This document shows positions 37,000-46,120 of a DNA stretch of 64,000 nt, one piece after another (the stretch's first letter is position 1; each line of letters starts with the position of its first letter). The notes below the pieces were generated by a model, which was not told the DNA's origin, did not search any database, and saw nothing but the letters and a program-made list of their open reading frames with translations. The stretch is from Actinacidiphila yanglinensis. GTDB lineage: Bacteria > Actinomycetota > Actinomycetes > Streptomycetales > Streptomycetaceae. A program made the translations under genes and the position numbers. The stretch lies in assembly GCF_900107965.1 (NCBI RefSeq), contig NZ_FNVU01000015.1:62001-126000 (forward strand), given 5' to 3'.

Positions 37000-37308
37000 T
37001 CACGGCAGATCCATCGTCAGCATGAAGTCGGCCTCGCAACGGGTCAGGCTCCATCCCGGAAAGACCACGGACCGGGCGATCGCATCCAGACAGGCGCGGC
37101 GCACCGCGGTCTCCGCAGCCAACAGGGAAGGTGCCAGCACGAACGCGATCGCGTCGATGCGGCGCCCCGACTGGTCCGTCAGGGCGGTGAGTTGTTGGAC
37201 CCCGCACGGCGGGGGCAGCCCCTCGATGAGGACCTCGACCAGGTCCGTCGGTGTGGGCTCGCCGTGGGGCGAGCCGGTCCTGAGCAGTTGGAGTCGAATG
37301 GCGTACAT
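37000..37308 (-). CDS. small conserved-type hypothetical protein, 102 aa
   Basis: 102 aa from ATG 37308 (MYAIRLQLLRTG...). Compact alpha/beta-looking sequence with DLVEVLIEGLPPP near 22-34, IDAIAFVLAPSLLAAETAVRRACLDAI in the middle and PGWSLTRCEADFMLTM at the end; no signal peptide or membrane segment. The open frame extends upstream to 37869 but that part looks non-coding. Same strand and upstream of the 56-aa peptide gene, so the two may form a small operon. Function unknown. Confidence 0.55.
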   Translation of the reverse strand: MYAIRLQLLRTGSPHGEPTPTDLVEVLIEGLPPPCGVQQLTALTDQSGRRIDAIAFVLAPSLLAAETAVRRACLDAIARSVVFPGWSLTRCEADFMLTMDLP

Positions 37309-37546
37309 CAGTGCAGCATGGCCGCCGCGGATGCCGTTGCCGCGGGTTCGGTGCCTGCAGCTTCCGGCCTCGCACCATCCAGCCAGACCACGGCGAGCGG
37401 GGACCACCGTGCGTGCGGGCGTCCTTCGGCCGGCCCGCACGCACGCCACGCCCTGGACGCCGCCGGCGAAAAAGACACCGCGCACCCGAAAGGGAAAGCC
37501 CACGACGCACTTATCAGAGACCAGGCCACGGCGCGTCCAGGAATCA

Positions 37547-37699
37547 ATGACGCGAACGGTCCCGGGTGAATTCATCGGGGCGGATGAGAGCGAATCGATT
37601 TCCCTTTCCCCGGCGTTGGCGGACTGTCGCGATTTCCTGAACGGGCCGCTGGGCGGGGAGGATGCGTTCGCGCAGGAGATCCAACCGGACCGGCCGTGA
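37547..37699 (+). CDS. small acidic hypothetical protein, 50 aa
   Basis: ATG 37547 behind AGGA at a 4-5 nt distance. Sequence MTRTVPGEFIGADESESI... is acidic with one Cys, then DFLNGPLGGEDAFAQEI. The longer upstream frame is not coding in character. Codon bias is less extreme than in neighbouring genes, so it may be a short regulator or a spurious frame. It is divergent from the 102-aa gene at 37000-37308. Confidence 0.4.
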   Translation: MTRTVPGEFIGADESESISLSPALADCRDFLNGPLGGEDAFAQEIQPDRP

Positions 37700-38185
37700 T
37701 CGCGAACGATCAGCCCCGGTGTTCGCCCCTGCCCGACCCCGTGAGCCCGTACCGCTGCCGACCGCCAGGGGACGGCCCGCGGCCTCCGGCGAGTTCTCCG
37801 CCCCAGCGTCGGGCTGATCAGCGGCGCGGTCAACCACCCTCTGACGACCACCGCTTCGCCGTCCACCACCCGCCGTCCCGTGCGGACATGCTGCAGAGTC
37901 CTGAACGCGACCCCTCAACACGTCGCGCAACGGGGGATGTTCATCCGTACGCGGCGGGCGTTCACATGTGCGCACGCGATCGGGCGGCCGTCGGAACCCG
38001 GTTCCGCGGACAGGGAACGGCGCATAGCGGGGCGCCGACACACAGTGTTCACGATGCCGCGCCGCACGGCTGCCGAGCTTCGGGTTTACCGCCCGGACAA
38101 CCGACGAAACCTTACATGCTCCACCACTCGGGGTGTACATATGGCTACCATGGCGACGCGCCAACGAGGACTCACGGGGGAACCA
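37700..38185. other. non-coding stretch before the TrmB/LuxR regulator
   Basis: Nearly 490 bases without a supported gene. It must contain the promoter of the regulator at 38186. The part from about 38080 to 38150 is clearly AT-richer than its surroundings, which fits a promoter, but no clean -35/-10 pair was found. Confidence 0.5.
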
Positions 38186-39199
38186 GTGTTCGAGATACTC
38201 GGGCTCGATGATCAGGTTGAATCCGTATACCACATAATGCTGCGGAACCCCGACTGGGGCATGGCGGAACTGGCCACGCACTTCGGGAAGTCGGAGACGT
38301 GGATCAGCGCGGCACTCGCACGGCTCGCGGAACTCTCCCTTGCGGAGAAATCCCCCGAAGCCGGGGATCACTGGCACACCATCAGCCCCGCACTCGGCCT
38401 CGCCTCGATCCTCGCACGCAAGGAAGCCGAACTCGCCCGGCACCAGCAGGAGGTCGAGCTGAGCCGCGGTGCCGTCAGCGCTCTCATGGCGCAGTACAGC
38501 GCGCTCAACGTCGGCTCCCCCAGGCTGGAGTCCGAGTTCTACACCGACCTGGGGGAGGTGCGGATGAAGATCGAGCAGTTGGCCCGCGAGGCGCGCCACG
38601 AAGTCCTGGCCTTCGCCCCCGGCGGTGTGCAGCCGAAAGAGGTGCTGGACAACAGCAGGCCCCTTGACGAAGCCGTTCTCGGCCGCGGCATCAGTATGCG
38701 TACGGTCTACCTGGAGAGCATCAGGAACGACGCCGCGAGTGTCGGCTACGCCCGCTGGCTGACCGACCTGGGCGGGCAGGTGAGGACCGTCTCCACCCTT
38801 CCTCTGCGCATGATCGTGGTGGACCGTTCGACCGCGATGCTGCCCCTCGATCCCGCCGAGGCTCGCGCGGGTGCGTTCGTCGTGACGAGTGAGGGCGTCA
38901 TCACCCCCCTGGTGGCGCTCTTCGAGCGGGTGTGGCAGGACGCGACCCCGTTGGGCGCGCCGCAACGCCGCGACAGCTACGGACTGACCAGCCAGGAGCG
39001 AGAGGTCCTCCACCTGCTCGGGCTCGGTCTGACCGACGACGGCGTCGCCCGGCACCTGGGAATCTCGCTGCGCACCGTGCGCCGCATCATGTCCGAGCTG
39101 ATGACCAGGATGAAGGTGAAGAGCCGATTCCAGGCCGGCCTGATCGCCGGTGCGCTCGGCTGGGTCGCCGACGCGGAGACGATCAAAGCGCCGCGCTGA
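38186..39199 (+). CDS. TrmB-like/LuxR-type transcriptional regulator
   Basis: 337 aa from GTG 38186 (GGGGG 6 nt upstream); ATG 38141 or 38150 would add 12-15 residues. N-terminal TrmB/HTH-like segment (WGMAELATHFGKSETWISAAL), a central phospholipase-D-like/TrmB effector region (about 100-260), and a C-terminal LuxR helix-turn-helix (LTSQEREVLHLLGLGLTDDGVARHLGISLRTVRRIM). This architecture is frequent in actinobacterial clusters and the gene is probably a pathway-specific regulator. The final segment differs from the LAL regulator's, so the two likely answer different signals. Confidence 0.85.
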   Translation: MFEILGLDDQVESVYHIMLRNPDWGMAELATHFGKSETWISAALARLAELSLAEKSPEAGDHWHTISPALGLASILARKEAELARHQQEVELSRGAVSALMAQYSALNVGSPRLESEFYTDLGEVRMKIEQLAREARHEVLAFAPGGVQPKEVLDNSRPLDEAVLGRGISMRTVYLESIRNDAASVGYARWLTDLGGQVRTVSTLPLRMIVVDRSTAMLPLDPAEARAGAFVVTSEGVITPLVALFERVWQDATPLGAPQRRDSYGLTSQEREVLHLLGLGLTDDGVARHLGISLRTVRRIMSELMTRMKVKSRFQAGLIAGALGWVADAETIKAPR

Positions 39200-39760
39200 G
39201 AAACCGCTGCCCGGTCGGCCCGCACCGTCCTCCGGACGCCGTGACTCCGTTCATCCGTTCATCCCCAGCGCCCGAAGGGACCTGTTAGGTTCTCGCTCAC
39301 GCTCTCGCATCGACGACGAGCGAGGGCGACCCGACCACGACGGCATGCCCTTCCACGGCGCCGTCGGCGAGAACGGTTCGTCAGCGCCTTGCGGGACCGG
39401 GCTGTACTTGGGCCCGGTCCCGATCAGAATGGCCACGGACGTCGAGGCATTTCCCCCAACAGCCGCCAGTTGCTGCATTTCCGGGTCCGTCAGGTACTCC
39501 CAGAAGACGGACAGGTGACGGTCCTGAGTTTCATCCAGCGATATCTCCATGGCGCCGCGTCAACCTCCACTGGATCGCTACCTAGTTGGCCGGCTCTGCT
39601 TGACCTGTACCCGACCTGGTGCGGTTCCAGGTCGGGCACATCCGCACGGATGTCGACACCCAACAGCGGCATTGACATGACATCACATCCAGGTTATTTT
39701 CGAGGGCCTTCACATCCTCCTGCAATATTCGAAAGACGGGCCAATCGGGCATTTCGGAAA
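39200..39760. other. low-GC intergenic region with a possible small antisense gene
   Basis: 561 bases between regulator and oxygenase. The stretch 39600-39760 is AT-rich with poor codon bias and probably carries the promoter of the oxygenase. The only frame worth naming is the minus-strand one listed at 39251-39550. Confidence 0.5.
39251..39550 (-). CDS. possible small protein or precursor peptide, up to 99 aa
   Basis: ATG 39550, GGAGG 13 nt upstream, which is farther than usual. Acidic N-terminal half (MEISLDETQDRHLSVFWEYL then LTDPEMQQLAAVGG), a glycine-rich middle GTGPKYSPVPQG, and an Arg-rich tail that may be non-coding. The LAAVGG segment faintly resembles a leader cleavage region of ribosomal peptide precursors, but no modification enzyme is nearby. 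Low confidence; it may be chance. Confidence 0.25.
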   Translation of the reverse strand: MEISLDETQDRHLSVFWEYLTDPEMQQLAAVGGNASTSVAILIGTGPKYSPVPQGADEPFSPTAPWKGMPSWSGRPRSSSMREREREPNRSLRALGMNG

Positions 39761-40609
39761 ATGGGTGCGTTCATTGTGAAGCAAGATTTTCGACTCACCG
39801 GAGTTCAAACCGAATCGGCGTTCTTCCGCTTCGAAGAGCGGAATGAATTCGACCCCGAGCCAGTGATGGACGTTCTGCGTGGGCGGCGACTCGGCGTGAT
39901 CTTCCGCGATGCGATACCCGAGGACGCGAAGAAGGAGACGGTCGCCCGATTCTGGAGCAGCCCTGGTCTGCTGCGCCGCGACGGGGAGCCCTCCTACTGC
40001 ATCGGCTCCTACCACTGGAACAAGTCGACCGAGAGCTACCTCAAGGACGCCGCGACGACGGCTGACGCGGTACTCCCGCTGCTTGACGTGCCCCACTCTC
40101 CGTGGCGCTCCTTCAGGTCGGCGATGGCGGAGGAACTCGCCCGCTACGGTGCGAGTATCCGTATCGCCGAACACGAAGGCGAGCCTGCCGGTGCCGCGTT
40201 GATTCGCGCATGGGACAAGGAAGGAAGTTTTGCCCTCGACCCTCACGAGGACGAGGCGCAGTGCACGGACCCGAGACAGGCCGGATTCGAGATCCAGCGA
40301 GCGGCCGACTACGAGATCTGCGCCGTCAACATGTGTGTCCAGCAGGGAGACGGTGGCCGTCTGGTCGTCTGGAACATTCGTCCGGACGACGACAGCAGAA
40401 CATCGCTGGGAATTCAGCACACGGGATTCTCCTACCCGGCAGCGACCCTCGAACCATTCGATGCGATACAGCTCGATGTTCGAAGCGGTGACGTCTACGT
40501 GTTCAACGGACGACATGTCCATGCCGTCGACGCCTGCAAGGGACACCGGACGAACGTGTCGTTCCTCATGGGTTTCGTCGACGAGCGGACTGTCGTCACC
40601 TGGACGTGA
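39761..40609 (+). CDS. 2-oxoglutarate/Fe(II) oxygenase
   Basis: 282 aa from ATG 39761, chosen because third-base G/C bias appears only from there; an upstream ATG at 39677 and GTG 39776 are alternatives. The ribosome site is weak. Iron ligands fit H162-E-D164 in DPHEDEAQ and H252 or H254 in GRHVHAV, with GHRTNVSFLMGF supplying the oxoglutarate Arg. Because the motif is HxD, it should be a hydroxylase rather than a halogenase. It belongs to a different subfamily from the two VioC-like enzymes. Located between regulator and right operon, it is probably transcribed alone. Its substrate, free or carrier-bound, is unknown. Confidence 0.78.
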   Translation: MGAFIVKQDFRLTGVQTESAFFRFEERNEFDPEPVMDVLRGRRLGVIFRDAIPEDAKKETVARFWSSPGLLRRDGEPSYCIGSYHWNKSTESYLKDAATTADAVLPLLDVPHSPWRSFRSAMAEELARYGASIRIAEHEGEPAGAALIRAWDKEGSFALDPHEDEAQCTDPRQAGFEIQRAADYEICAVNMCVQQGDGGRLVVWNIRPDDDSRTSLGIQHTGFSYPAATLEPFDAIQLDVRSGDVYVFNGRHVHAVDACKGHRTNVSFLMGFVDERTVVTWT

Positions 40610-40646
40610 GCGCGAGGCGGACGGCGACGAACCCGCACGCTTTGTC

Positions 40647-40683
40647 TCGACCGTAGGCGGGCCGGTCGGCGGTCCACGGTCGA
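40647..40683. terminator. inverted repeat between convergent genes
   Basis: TCGACCGT (40647-40654) and ACGGTCGA (40676-40683) are perfect complements around a 21-nt GC-rich loop. It lies between the plus-strand oxygenase stop and the minus-strand NRPS stop, a place where a terminator is expected. Confidence 0.5.
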
Positions 40684-40719
40684 CGTCCCCTCCGCGTTCC
40701 CGCGCCGCTGCCGGTGCGA

Positions 40720-43700
40720 CTACGGTTCACGGTCGTTACCTGCGACCTGCACGGCGAAGGCAAGTGCCTCGGCCGGTGTGCCCGCGCGCAGCGCCACCTC
40801 CCATCCGGCCGGTACAGGAACCCCCACCGGCCAGAGGCACCGTTGGTTCTGCGTGCCGCGCAACACCAGGCAGAGCGCCTCGGGCTCGGCGAACGGATCC
40901 GGGGTGATCGCCGCTTCCTCCTCCAGCAGCACCAACTCCCCCGTGACGTCGAGGTAACCTGCCACGCCGGTGCGCGCCATGGTCGCGCCCGGGGCGCCGA
41001 ACGGGTCCGCGACGAACCACCGGACGGCGAACTCGACGGCGTGGCGCGCGTCCGGCGACACCCCACTCACGTAAAGGCGTCCCGTGATGCCGGCCGGGAC
41101 GGGTGTGAGGGTGTAGTCCAGCACGCGTAGGTCGGGCCTGATCGCGGGGCCGGCTTCCCCCAGCGCGGCGGCCAACCGCCGGGCCGGCTCACCCGGCTTG
41201 TTCCAGCCGTCCGGCTCCCACACAGGGGACGGTTCGCCGGGCCGGACCGGCGGGACAGGGTCAATTCGGAAGTCGAACGCGCTGACCCGCGTCGAGGGCT
41301 CCGACGAGCCTCGGGCCAGCACGGCGATCAGCCAGTCCACCAGGCGTCCGGCAGTCGCCCTGTCGAACAGGTCGAGACTGTAGTCGAGCGCGCCGCTGAT
41401 CCCGTCGGGGAGGGCGTCGGCCGTCCGACGGGTCCGGAACCGGAAGGACAGGTCGAACTTGGCCGTCGACGTCGGCACGGCTCCGGAGGTCACGACCAGC
41501 CCCGGCATGTCGACGTCGAGATGCGGCGAGCTGTGAAAGGCCAGCATGACCTGCACCAGCGGGTGACGGCCCGCCGCACGGGCCGGGTTGACCAGTTCGA
41601 CCACCTGCTCGAACGGCAGATCCTGATGAGCGTAGGCGGCCAGGTCGGTCTCCCTGACCCGCTCCACCAGCCTGCTGAAGGGAGGATCACCGGAAAGGTC
41701 GGTGCGCAGCACCAACGTGTTGAGGAAGAAGCCGACCAGCCCCTCCCACGCACGGTCCGGCCGCCCGTTGGCGGCAGTGCCGATCGGCACGTCGGTGCCT
41801 GCGCCCAGACGACTGAGGACCACGGCCAGACCCGCCTGCACCACCATGAACAGACTGGTACCGGTCGCGCGGGCCAGGAGCTGCAACCGGCGGTGGACGT
41901 CCGCCGGAATGGTGATCGGCAGTGTTCCGCCGGCCGCGGTCGGCTCGGCCGGACGCTCCCGGTCGCGCGGCAGCGGCAGTTCATCCGGCAGGCCCGCCAG
42001 TGCGGCCGCCCAGAACCGCTCCTGACCGGCGGCGGCGCCGGCCGCCTCTCCGGTGCCATCGAGCAGGTCGCGCTGCCAGGCGGCGTAGTCGGCGTACTGC
42101 ACGGTCAGCGGTGGCCACGCCGGTTCCCGGCCCGCCCTACGTGCCGCGTACGCGGTGGCCAGGTCCTCGGTGAGCGGCAGGAAGGACCAGCCGTCACCCG
42201 CGATGTGGTGCAGCACCAGCAACAAGGCGTGATCCTGCGGGCCCAGCCCGAACAGCGTTGCCCGCAGAGGCGGTTGCACGCTCAGATCGAACGTGCGGCC
42301 CATCTCGGCGACGACGGCCGCGTCCAGGCGTCCGAAGGTTGTCGGCCAGGCCGTCAGGGCGGTGGTGACCGGTGGCCCGGGCAGCACCCGCTGGTACGCC
42401 GTGCCGCCCTCCTCGCGAATGACCGTCCGCAGCACCTCGTGCCGTTCGACCACGTCTCCCAGCGCGGCGGAGAGCGCAACAGTGTCCAGATCTCCCGACA
42501 GCCGCATGACGTAAGGGATGTGGTAGGCGATGCTTGACGGCTCCATCCTGTGCAGGAACCACATCCGCGCCTGTCCATAAGAGAGCGGGGGGTGTTCCGG
42601 TCGGATGCCGGCCCGCACCGGCGGCCGGTTCGGCCGCTCGGTGGTGAGGGCGCTGGCCAGTCCCGAGACGGTCGGGGTGTCGAACACGTTCCGGAGGGTG
42701 ATCCCGGCGCCCAGTACCGCACGCACCCGGTTGATCAGCCGGCCGGCCAGCACGGAGTGACCGCCGAGGTCGAAGAAGTCGTCGTCCCTGCCGACCCGGT
42801 CTTGATCAAGCCCGAGGACGTCGGCGAACAGGGTCTGCAGCACTGCCTCGTGCGGAGCTGACTCCCCCACCCGCCCGATGGCGGCCCGCGCCGCCGGTTC
42901 GGGCAGGGCGCCGCGGTCGACCTTGCCACTGCGGGTGAGCGGGATGCGGTCCATCACGACGAGGACCGCAGGGACCATGTAGTGCGGCAGACGGTCCGCG
43001 GACCACCGCAGCAGCGCGTCGGTGTTCACGCCGCCGTATCGGGGCTGGACGTAGCCGACGAGGTGCCGGTCGCCGAAGCGGTTCCGGCCGGCGACGACCA
43101 CGGCCCGGGCAACGGTGGGCTCGGCGCGCAGCGCCGCCTCCACCTCGCCGAGCTCGACGCGGAAGCCGCGGATCTTGACCTGCTCGTCGGCGCGTCCGGC
43201 CAGCAGGAGGACGCCGTCGTCCCGCCAGCGTGCCAGGTCGCCGGTCCGGTACATGCGGGTGCCGGGCGGCCCGTACGGGTCGGGGACGAAGCGCTCGCCG
43301 GTGAGCGCGGGCCGGCCCAGGTATCCCCGGGCGACCCCGGCCCCGGAGACGCACAGTTCGCCGAGCACACCCGGCGGCACCGGCCGTGTACCGCCGAGGA
43401 CGTACACGCGGATGTTCCCGAGCGGCCGTCCGATCGGGACAGGGCCTGCGGGGAGCGGGTCGGCAGGGTCGATCCTGTGGTCGGTGCAGGCGACAGTCGC
43501 CTCGGTCGGGCCGTAGTGGTTGGCTATCACCACGCCCGGATGCCGCTCCCGCCACTCCAGTAGCGCCTCGCCGAGGAGTTGCTCGCCGCCGACAACGAGG
43601 GTGCCGACCGGGGAGACCGCGGACTCCCCGAGCAGCACGGGCAGGTGGGACGGGGTCACCTTCAACAGCGCCGGCCGCGGCGACGGGGTCAGGTCCAGGC

Positions 43701-45900
43701 TGCCGAGGTGGACCCGCCCCCCGGACATCAACGGGGTGAAGAGGCTGGTGACCGTGCCGTCGAAGGAGATCGACGCGTGCACCAGCGTGCTGTCGCATGC
43801 CGTTGGGTGGACCCGGGCGACCTGGGCAAGGTAGTTGACGACCGATCCGTGCTCGACGACCACCCCGTTGGGTTCGCCGGTCGAGCCCGAGGTGTAGATG
43901 ACATAGGCGGGGCAACCGGCCGTCAGCGGCGCCGTCCGGTCGCCGTCGCAGGGGTTCGTGGGGCGCCGCCGAGCGGTGGCGGGGACGGTCGGGGCGGCCG
44001 CGACCCCCGGCCCGGCCCCGACGGCGTCACCCGAAGGCGCGTCCACGCCGGTGTCCGGTGCGTCGAGGAGGACCAGTCGCACACCGTGGCCGACGGGGAG
44101 GGTACGGGCGGTGGCAGTGAGCGTGAGCAGCACGGCGGGCCGCGCGTCCGACAGCATGGTGCCGATCCGCTCGTCGGGCAACTCCGGGTCGACAGGCAGG
44201 TATGCCGCGCCGGCCTTGAGGGTGGCCAGTACCGCGACGACCAGGTCGTGGGTGGACGGAAGCGCGACCGCCACGAACTGCTCGGGCCCGGCACCCAAGC
44301 CGATCAGGCGCCACGCCAACCGGTTGGCGCGCGCGTTCAGTTCGGCGTAGGAAAGCTGGAGGTCGACGGTCTCGACGGCGACGGCGTCGGGGGTCCGCGC
44401 GGCCTGGCACTCGAACATCTCTGGCAGCACGGACGCCTCGGGCCGGGCGGCCGGCCGGTCGGCGCGGCTCCAGGCCGCGAGGCGCTCGGACTCTCCCTCC
44501 GTGAGCACGTCGAGCTCGCCGATCCGGGTCGCGGGCGCCGCCGCGCAGCGGGTGAGCAGCGCGACCAGCCGGTCGAGCAGACGTTCCGCGCTCGATTCGC
44601 CGAACAGGTCCAAGCTGTAGGTCAGGTCGAGGTAAGGGCCGTGGTGCGCGGGTTCCCGGCTGCGCCGGCTCGGGCTGTCCGGGTCGCCCGGACCCTCCGT
44701 TCCGTCCGCGAAGGCGAGAGAGAGGTCGAACTTCGAGGCCCTGACCTGGACCGGGACCAGCTCTGCCCGCATGCCTTCGAACCGGGCGTCGGGCCAGACC
44801 TCGTCCCAGGAGGTCAGCATGATCTGGAAGAGCGGGTGCCGTGCCGCGCTGCGCGGCGGATTGAGCAGTTCCACCACCCGCGAGAACGGCAGGTCCTGGT
44901 GGCGGTACGCGGCAAGGTCGGCGTCGCGCACCCGGTCGACGAGCTCGCCGAACCGGGGGTTGCCGGAGGTGTCCGCCCGCAGCACCAGCGTGTTGACGAA
45001 GAGCCCGACCATGTCCTCAAGAGCTGTGTCGGACCGCCCCGACACGGGAGCGCCGACAGGGATGTCCGTGCCGCAGCCGAGCCGGGTGAGCAACGCGGCC
45101 AGGCCGGCGTGCACGACGGTGAACAGCGTGGTGTCGTGGGCCGTCGCGAGTGACGCCAACCGGGCTCGTAGGGCGGGGTCGAGAGGCCGCCGCACCGAGC
45201 GCCCGGCACCGGACGGCGTGGCCGGCCGGGGGCGATCCGCCGGAAGCGCGAGTTCCTCCGGGAGCCCGGCCAGGGCGCCGGTCCAGTACTCCGCCTGCTC
45301 GTGGGCGAGACTGCCCGGGTCCTCCTCCTCGCCCAGGACCCCGCCCCGCCACACGACGTAGTCGGAGTAGTCCACCGGCAGCGGCTTCCACCGCGGTGCC
45401 GTGCCCACGACGCGCGCTGCGTAGGCCGTGGACAGGTCACGGCACAGCGGGGTGAGCGAGAGGCCGTCCCCTGCGATGTGGTGCACGACCAGCAGGAGGG
45501 TGTGCTCCTCCTGGCCCGTCCGGAACAGCCGGGCCCGCACCGGGGGTTCGGCCGCCAGATCGAACGGTTCGTGGGCCACGTCGGCGAGCGCCTCCGCGAG
45601 CCGTGATGCGGAGACGACCTGCAGCGGTATTTCGTACCGACCGGCCGCTGGGTCCAGGAGCCGCGGCCGCGGACCGCGCCCGTCGCGCGTGCCGCTCCGG
45701 CCGTCGTCGCGTTCGCCGTCGACGATGACGGTATGCAGTGGTTCGTGCCGCGCCGCCACGTCGCCGAACGCGGCCCGCAGCGCGAGAACGTCCAGCGGCC
45801 CGGTCAGTCGGATCGCCAAGGGCGTGTTGTACGCCCCGCGCGCGTCGGCGGCCTGGTCGTGCAGCCAGATGCCGTACTGCTCGTAGGAAAGGGGGCTCAT
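40720..45900 (-). CDS. NRPS C-A(Asp-like)-PCP-C with A-remnant and MbtH-like tail
   Basis: 1726 aa from ATG 45900 (AGGTGG upstream). C1 with H140/H141 (HHIAGDGLS); A with YTSGSTGEPNG from Y669, in which the usual Lys of PKG is Asn; PCP with S1049; C2 with H1231/H1232 (HHIAGDGWS). Code by eye DGTKVGHVAK, near the known Asp code DLTKVGHIGK. After C2 (from about residue 1590) there is only a relic of an A domain (LDYTLTPVPAGITGRLYVSG, FVADPFGAPG), then NQRCLWPVGVPVPAGW, which matches the core of MbtH proteins, but the final WTDMRPLS is missing. The last C domain therefore has no module of its own and may pair with the A-PCP-TE protein. Confidence 0.92.
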   Translation of the reverse strand: MSPLSYEQYGIWLHDQAADARGAYNTPLAIRLTGPLDVLALRAAFGDVAARHEPLHTVIVDGERDDGRSGTRDGRGPRPRLLDPAAGRYEIPLQVVSASRLAEALADVAHEPFDLAAEPPVRARLFRTGQEEHTLLLVVHHIAGDGLSLTPLCRDLSTAYAARVVGTAPRWKPLPVDYSDYVVWRGGVLGEEEDPGSLAHEQAEYWTGALAGLPEELALPADRPRPATPSGAGRSVRRPLDPALRARLASLATAHDTTLFTVVHAGLAALLTRLGCGTDIPVGAPVSGRSDTALEDMVGLFVNTLVLRADTSGNPRFGELVDRVRDADLAAYRHQDLPFSRVVELLNPPRSAARHPLFQIMLTSWDEVWPDARFEGMRAELVPVQVRASKFDLSLAFADGTEGPGDPDSPSRRSREPAHHGPYLDLTYSLDLFGESSAERLLDRLVALLTRCAAAPATRIGELDVLTEGESERLAAWSRADRPAARPEASVLPEMFECQAARTPDAVAVETVDLQLSYAELNARANRLAWRLIGLGAGPEQFVAVALPSTHDLVVAVLATLKAGAAYLPVDPELPDERIGTMLSDARPAVLLTLTATARTLPVGHGVRLVLLDAPDTGVDAPSGDAVGAGPGVAAAPTVPATARRRPTNPCDGDRTAPLTAGCPAYVIYTSGSTGEPNGVVVEHGSVVNYLAQVARVHPTACDSTLVHASISFDGTVTSLFTPLMSGGRVHLGSLDLTPSPRPALLKVTPSHLPVLLGESAVSPVGTLVVGGEQLLGEALLEWRERHPGVVIANHYGPTEATVACTDHRIDPADPLPAGPVPIGRPLGNIRVYVLGGTRPVPPGVLGELCVSGAGVARGYLGRPALTGERFVPDPYGPPGTRMYRTGDLARWRDDGVLLLAGRADEQVKIRGFRVELGEVEAALRAEPTVARAVVVAGRNRFGDRHLVGYVQPRYGGVNTDALLRWSADRLPHYMVPAVLVVMDRIPLTRSGKVDRGALPEPAARAAIGRVGESAPHEAVLQTLFADVLGLDQDRVGRDDDFFDLGGHSVLAGRLINRVRAVLGAGITLRNVFDTPTVSGLASALTTERPNRPPVRAGIRPEHPPLSYGQARMWFLHRMEPSSIAYHIPYVMRLSGDLDTVALSAALGDVVERHEVLRTVIREEGGTAYQRVLPGPPVTTALTAWPTTFGRLDAAVVAEMGRTFDLSVQPPLRATLFGLGPQDHALLLVLHHIAGDGWSFLPLTEDLATAYAARRAGREPAWPPLTVQYADYAAWQRDLLDGTGEAAGAAAGQERFWAAALAGLPDELPLPRDRERPAEPTAAGGTLPITIPADVHRRLQLLARATGTSLFMVVQAGLAVVLSRLGAGTDVPIGTAANGRPDRAWEGLVGFFLNTLVLRTDLSGDPPFSRLVERVRETDLAAYAHQDLPFEQVVELVNPARAAGRHPLVQVMLAFHSSPHLDVDMPGLVVTSGAVPTSTAKFDLSFRFRTRRTADALPDGISGALDYSLDLFDRATAGRLVDWLIAVLARGSSEPSTRVSAFDFRIDPVPPVRPGEPSPVWEPDGWNKPGEPARRLAAALGEAGPAIRPDLRVLDYTLTPVPAGITGRLYVSGVSPDARHAVEFAVRWFVADPFGAPGATMARTGVAGYLDVTGELVLLEEEAAITPDPFAEPEALCLVLRGTQNQRCLWPVGVPVPAGWEVALRAGTPAEALAFAVQVAGNDREP

Positions 45901-46120
45901 CGTTTGCCACCTGGGGGGTACGGGGGGTGGCTTCGCGGTGTTGCGGGGGTTCGCAGGTGAGTCAACCTGGACCGATGGCATCGCATGGTGTGGGCAGTGT
46001 TCCTGTCGTCGCGGTGATCAGCGGCAAGACGGCGTGAGGTGGCGCAGCGACGGAGGTCGACGGGATCAAGGCGGCCGTGTCCTGCATCGACCAGCCCAGC
46101 CCTCCTGACACCCGGTCCGT

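Noticed and set aside
37880..38185. N-terminal extension of the TrmB/LuxR regulator
   Set aside because: Low coding character; GTG 38186 has a good ribosome site and begins the conserved part.
39389..39760. N-terminal extension of the 2OG oxygenase
   Set aside because: Third-base composition is AT-rich and not coding before 39761.
39761..40609. Fe(II)/2OG halogenase
   Set aside because: The motif is HxD; halogenases have HxG or HxA.
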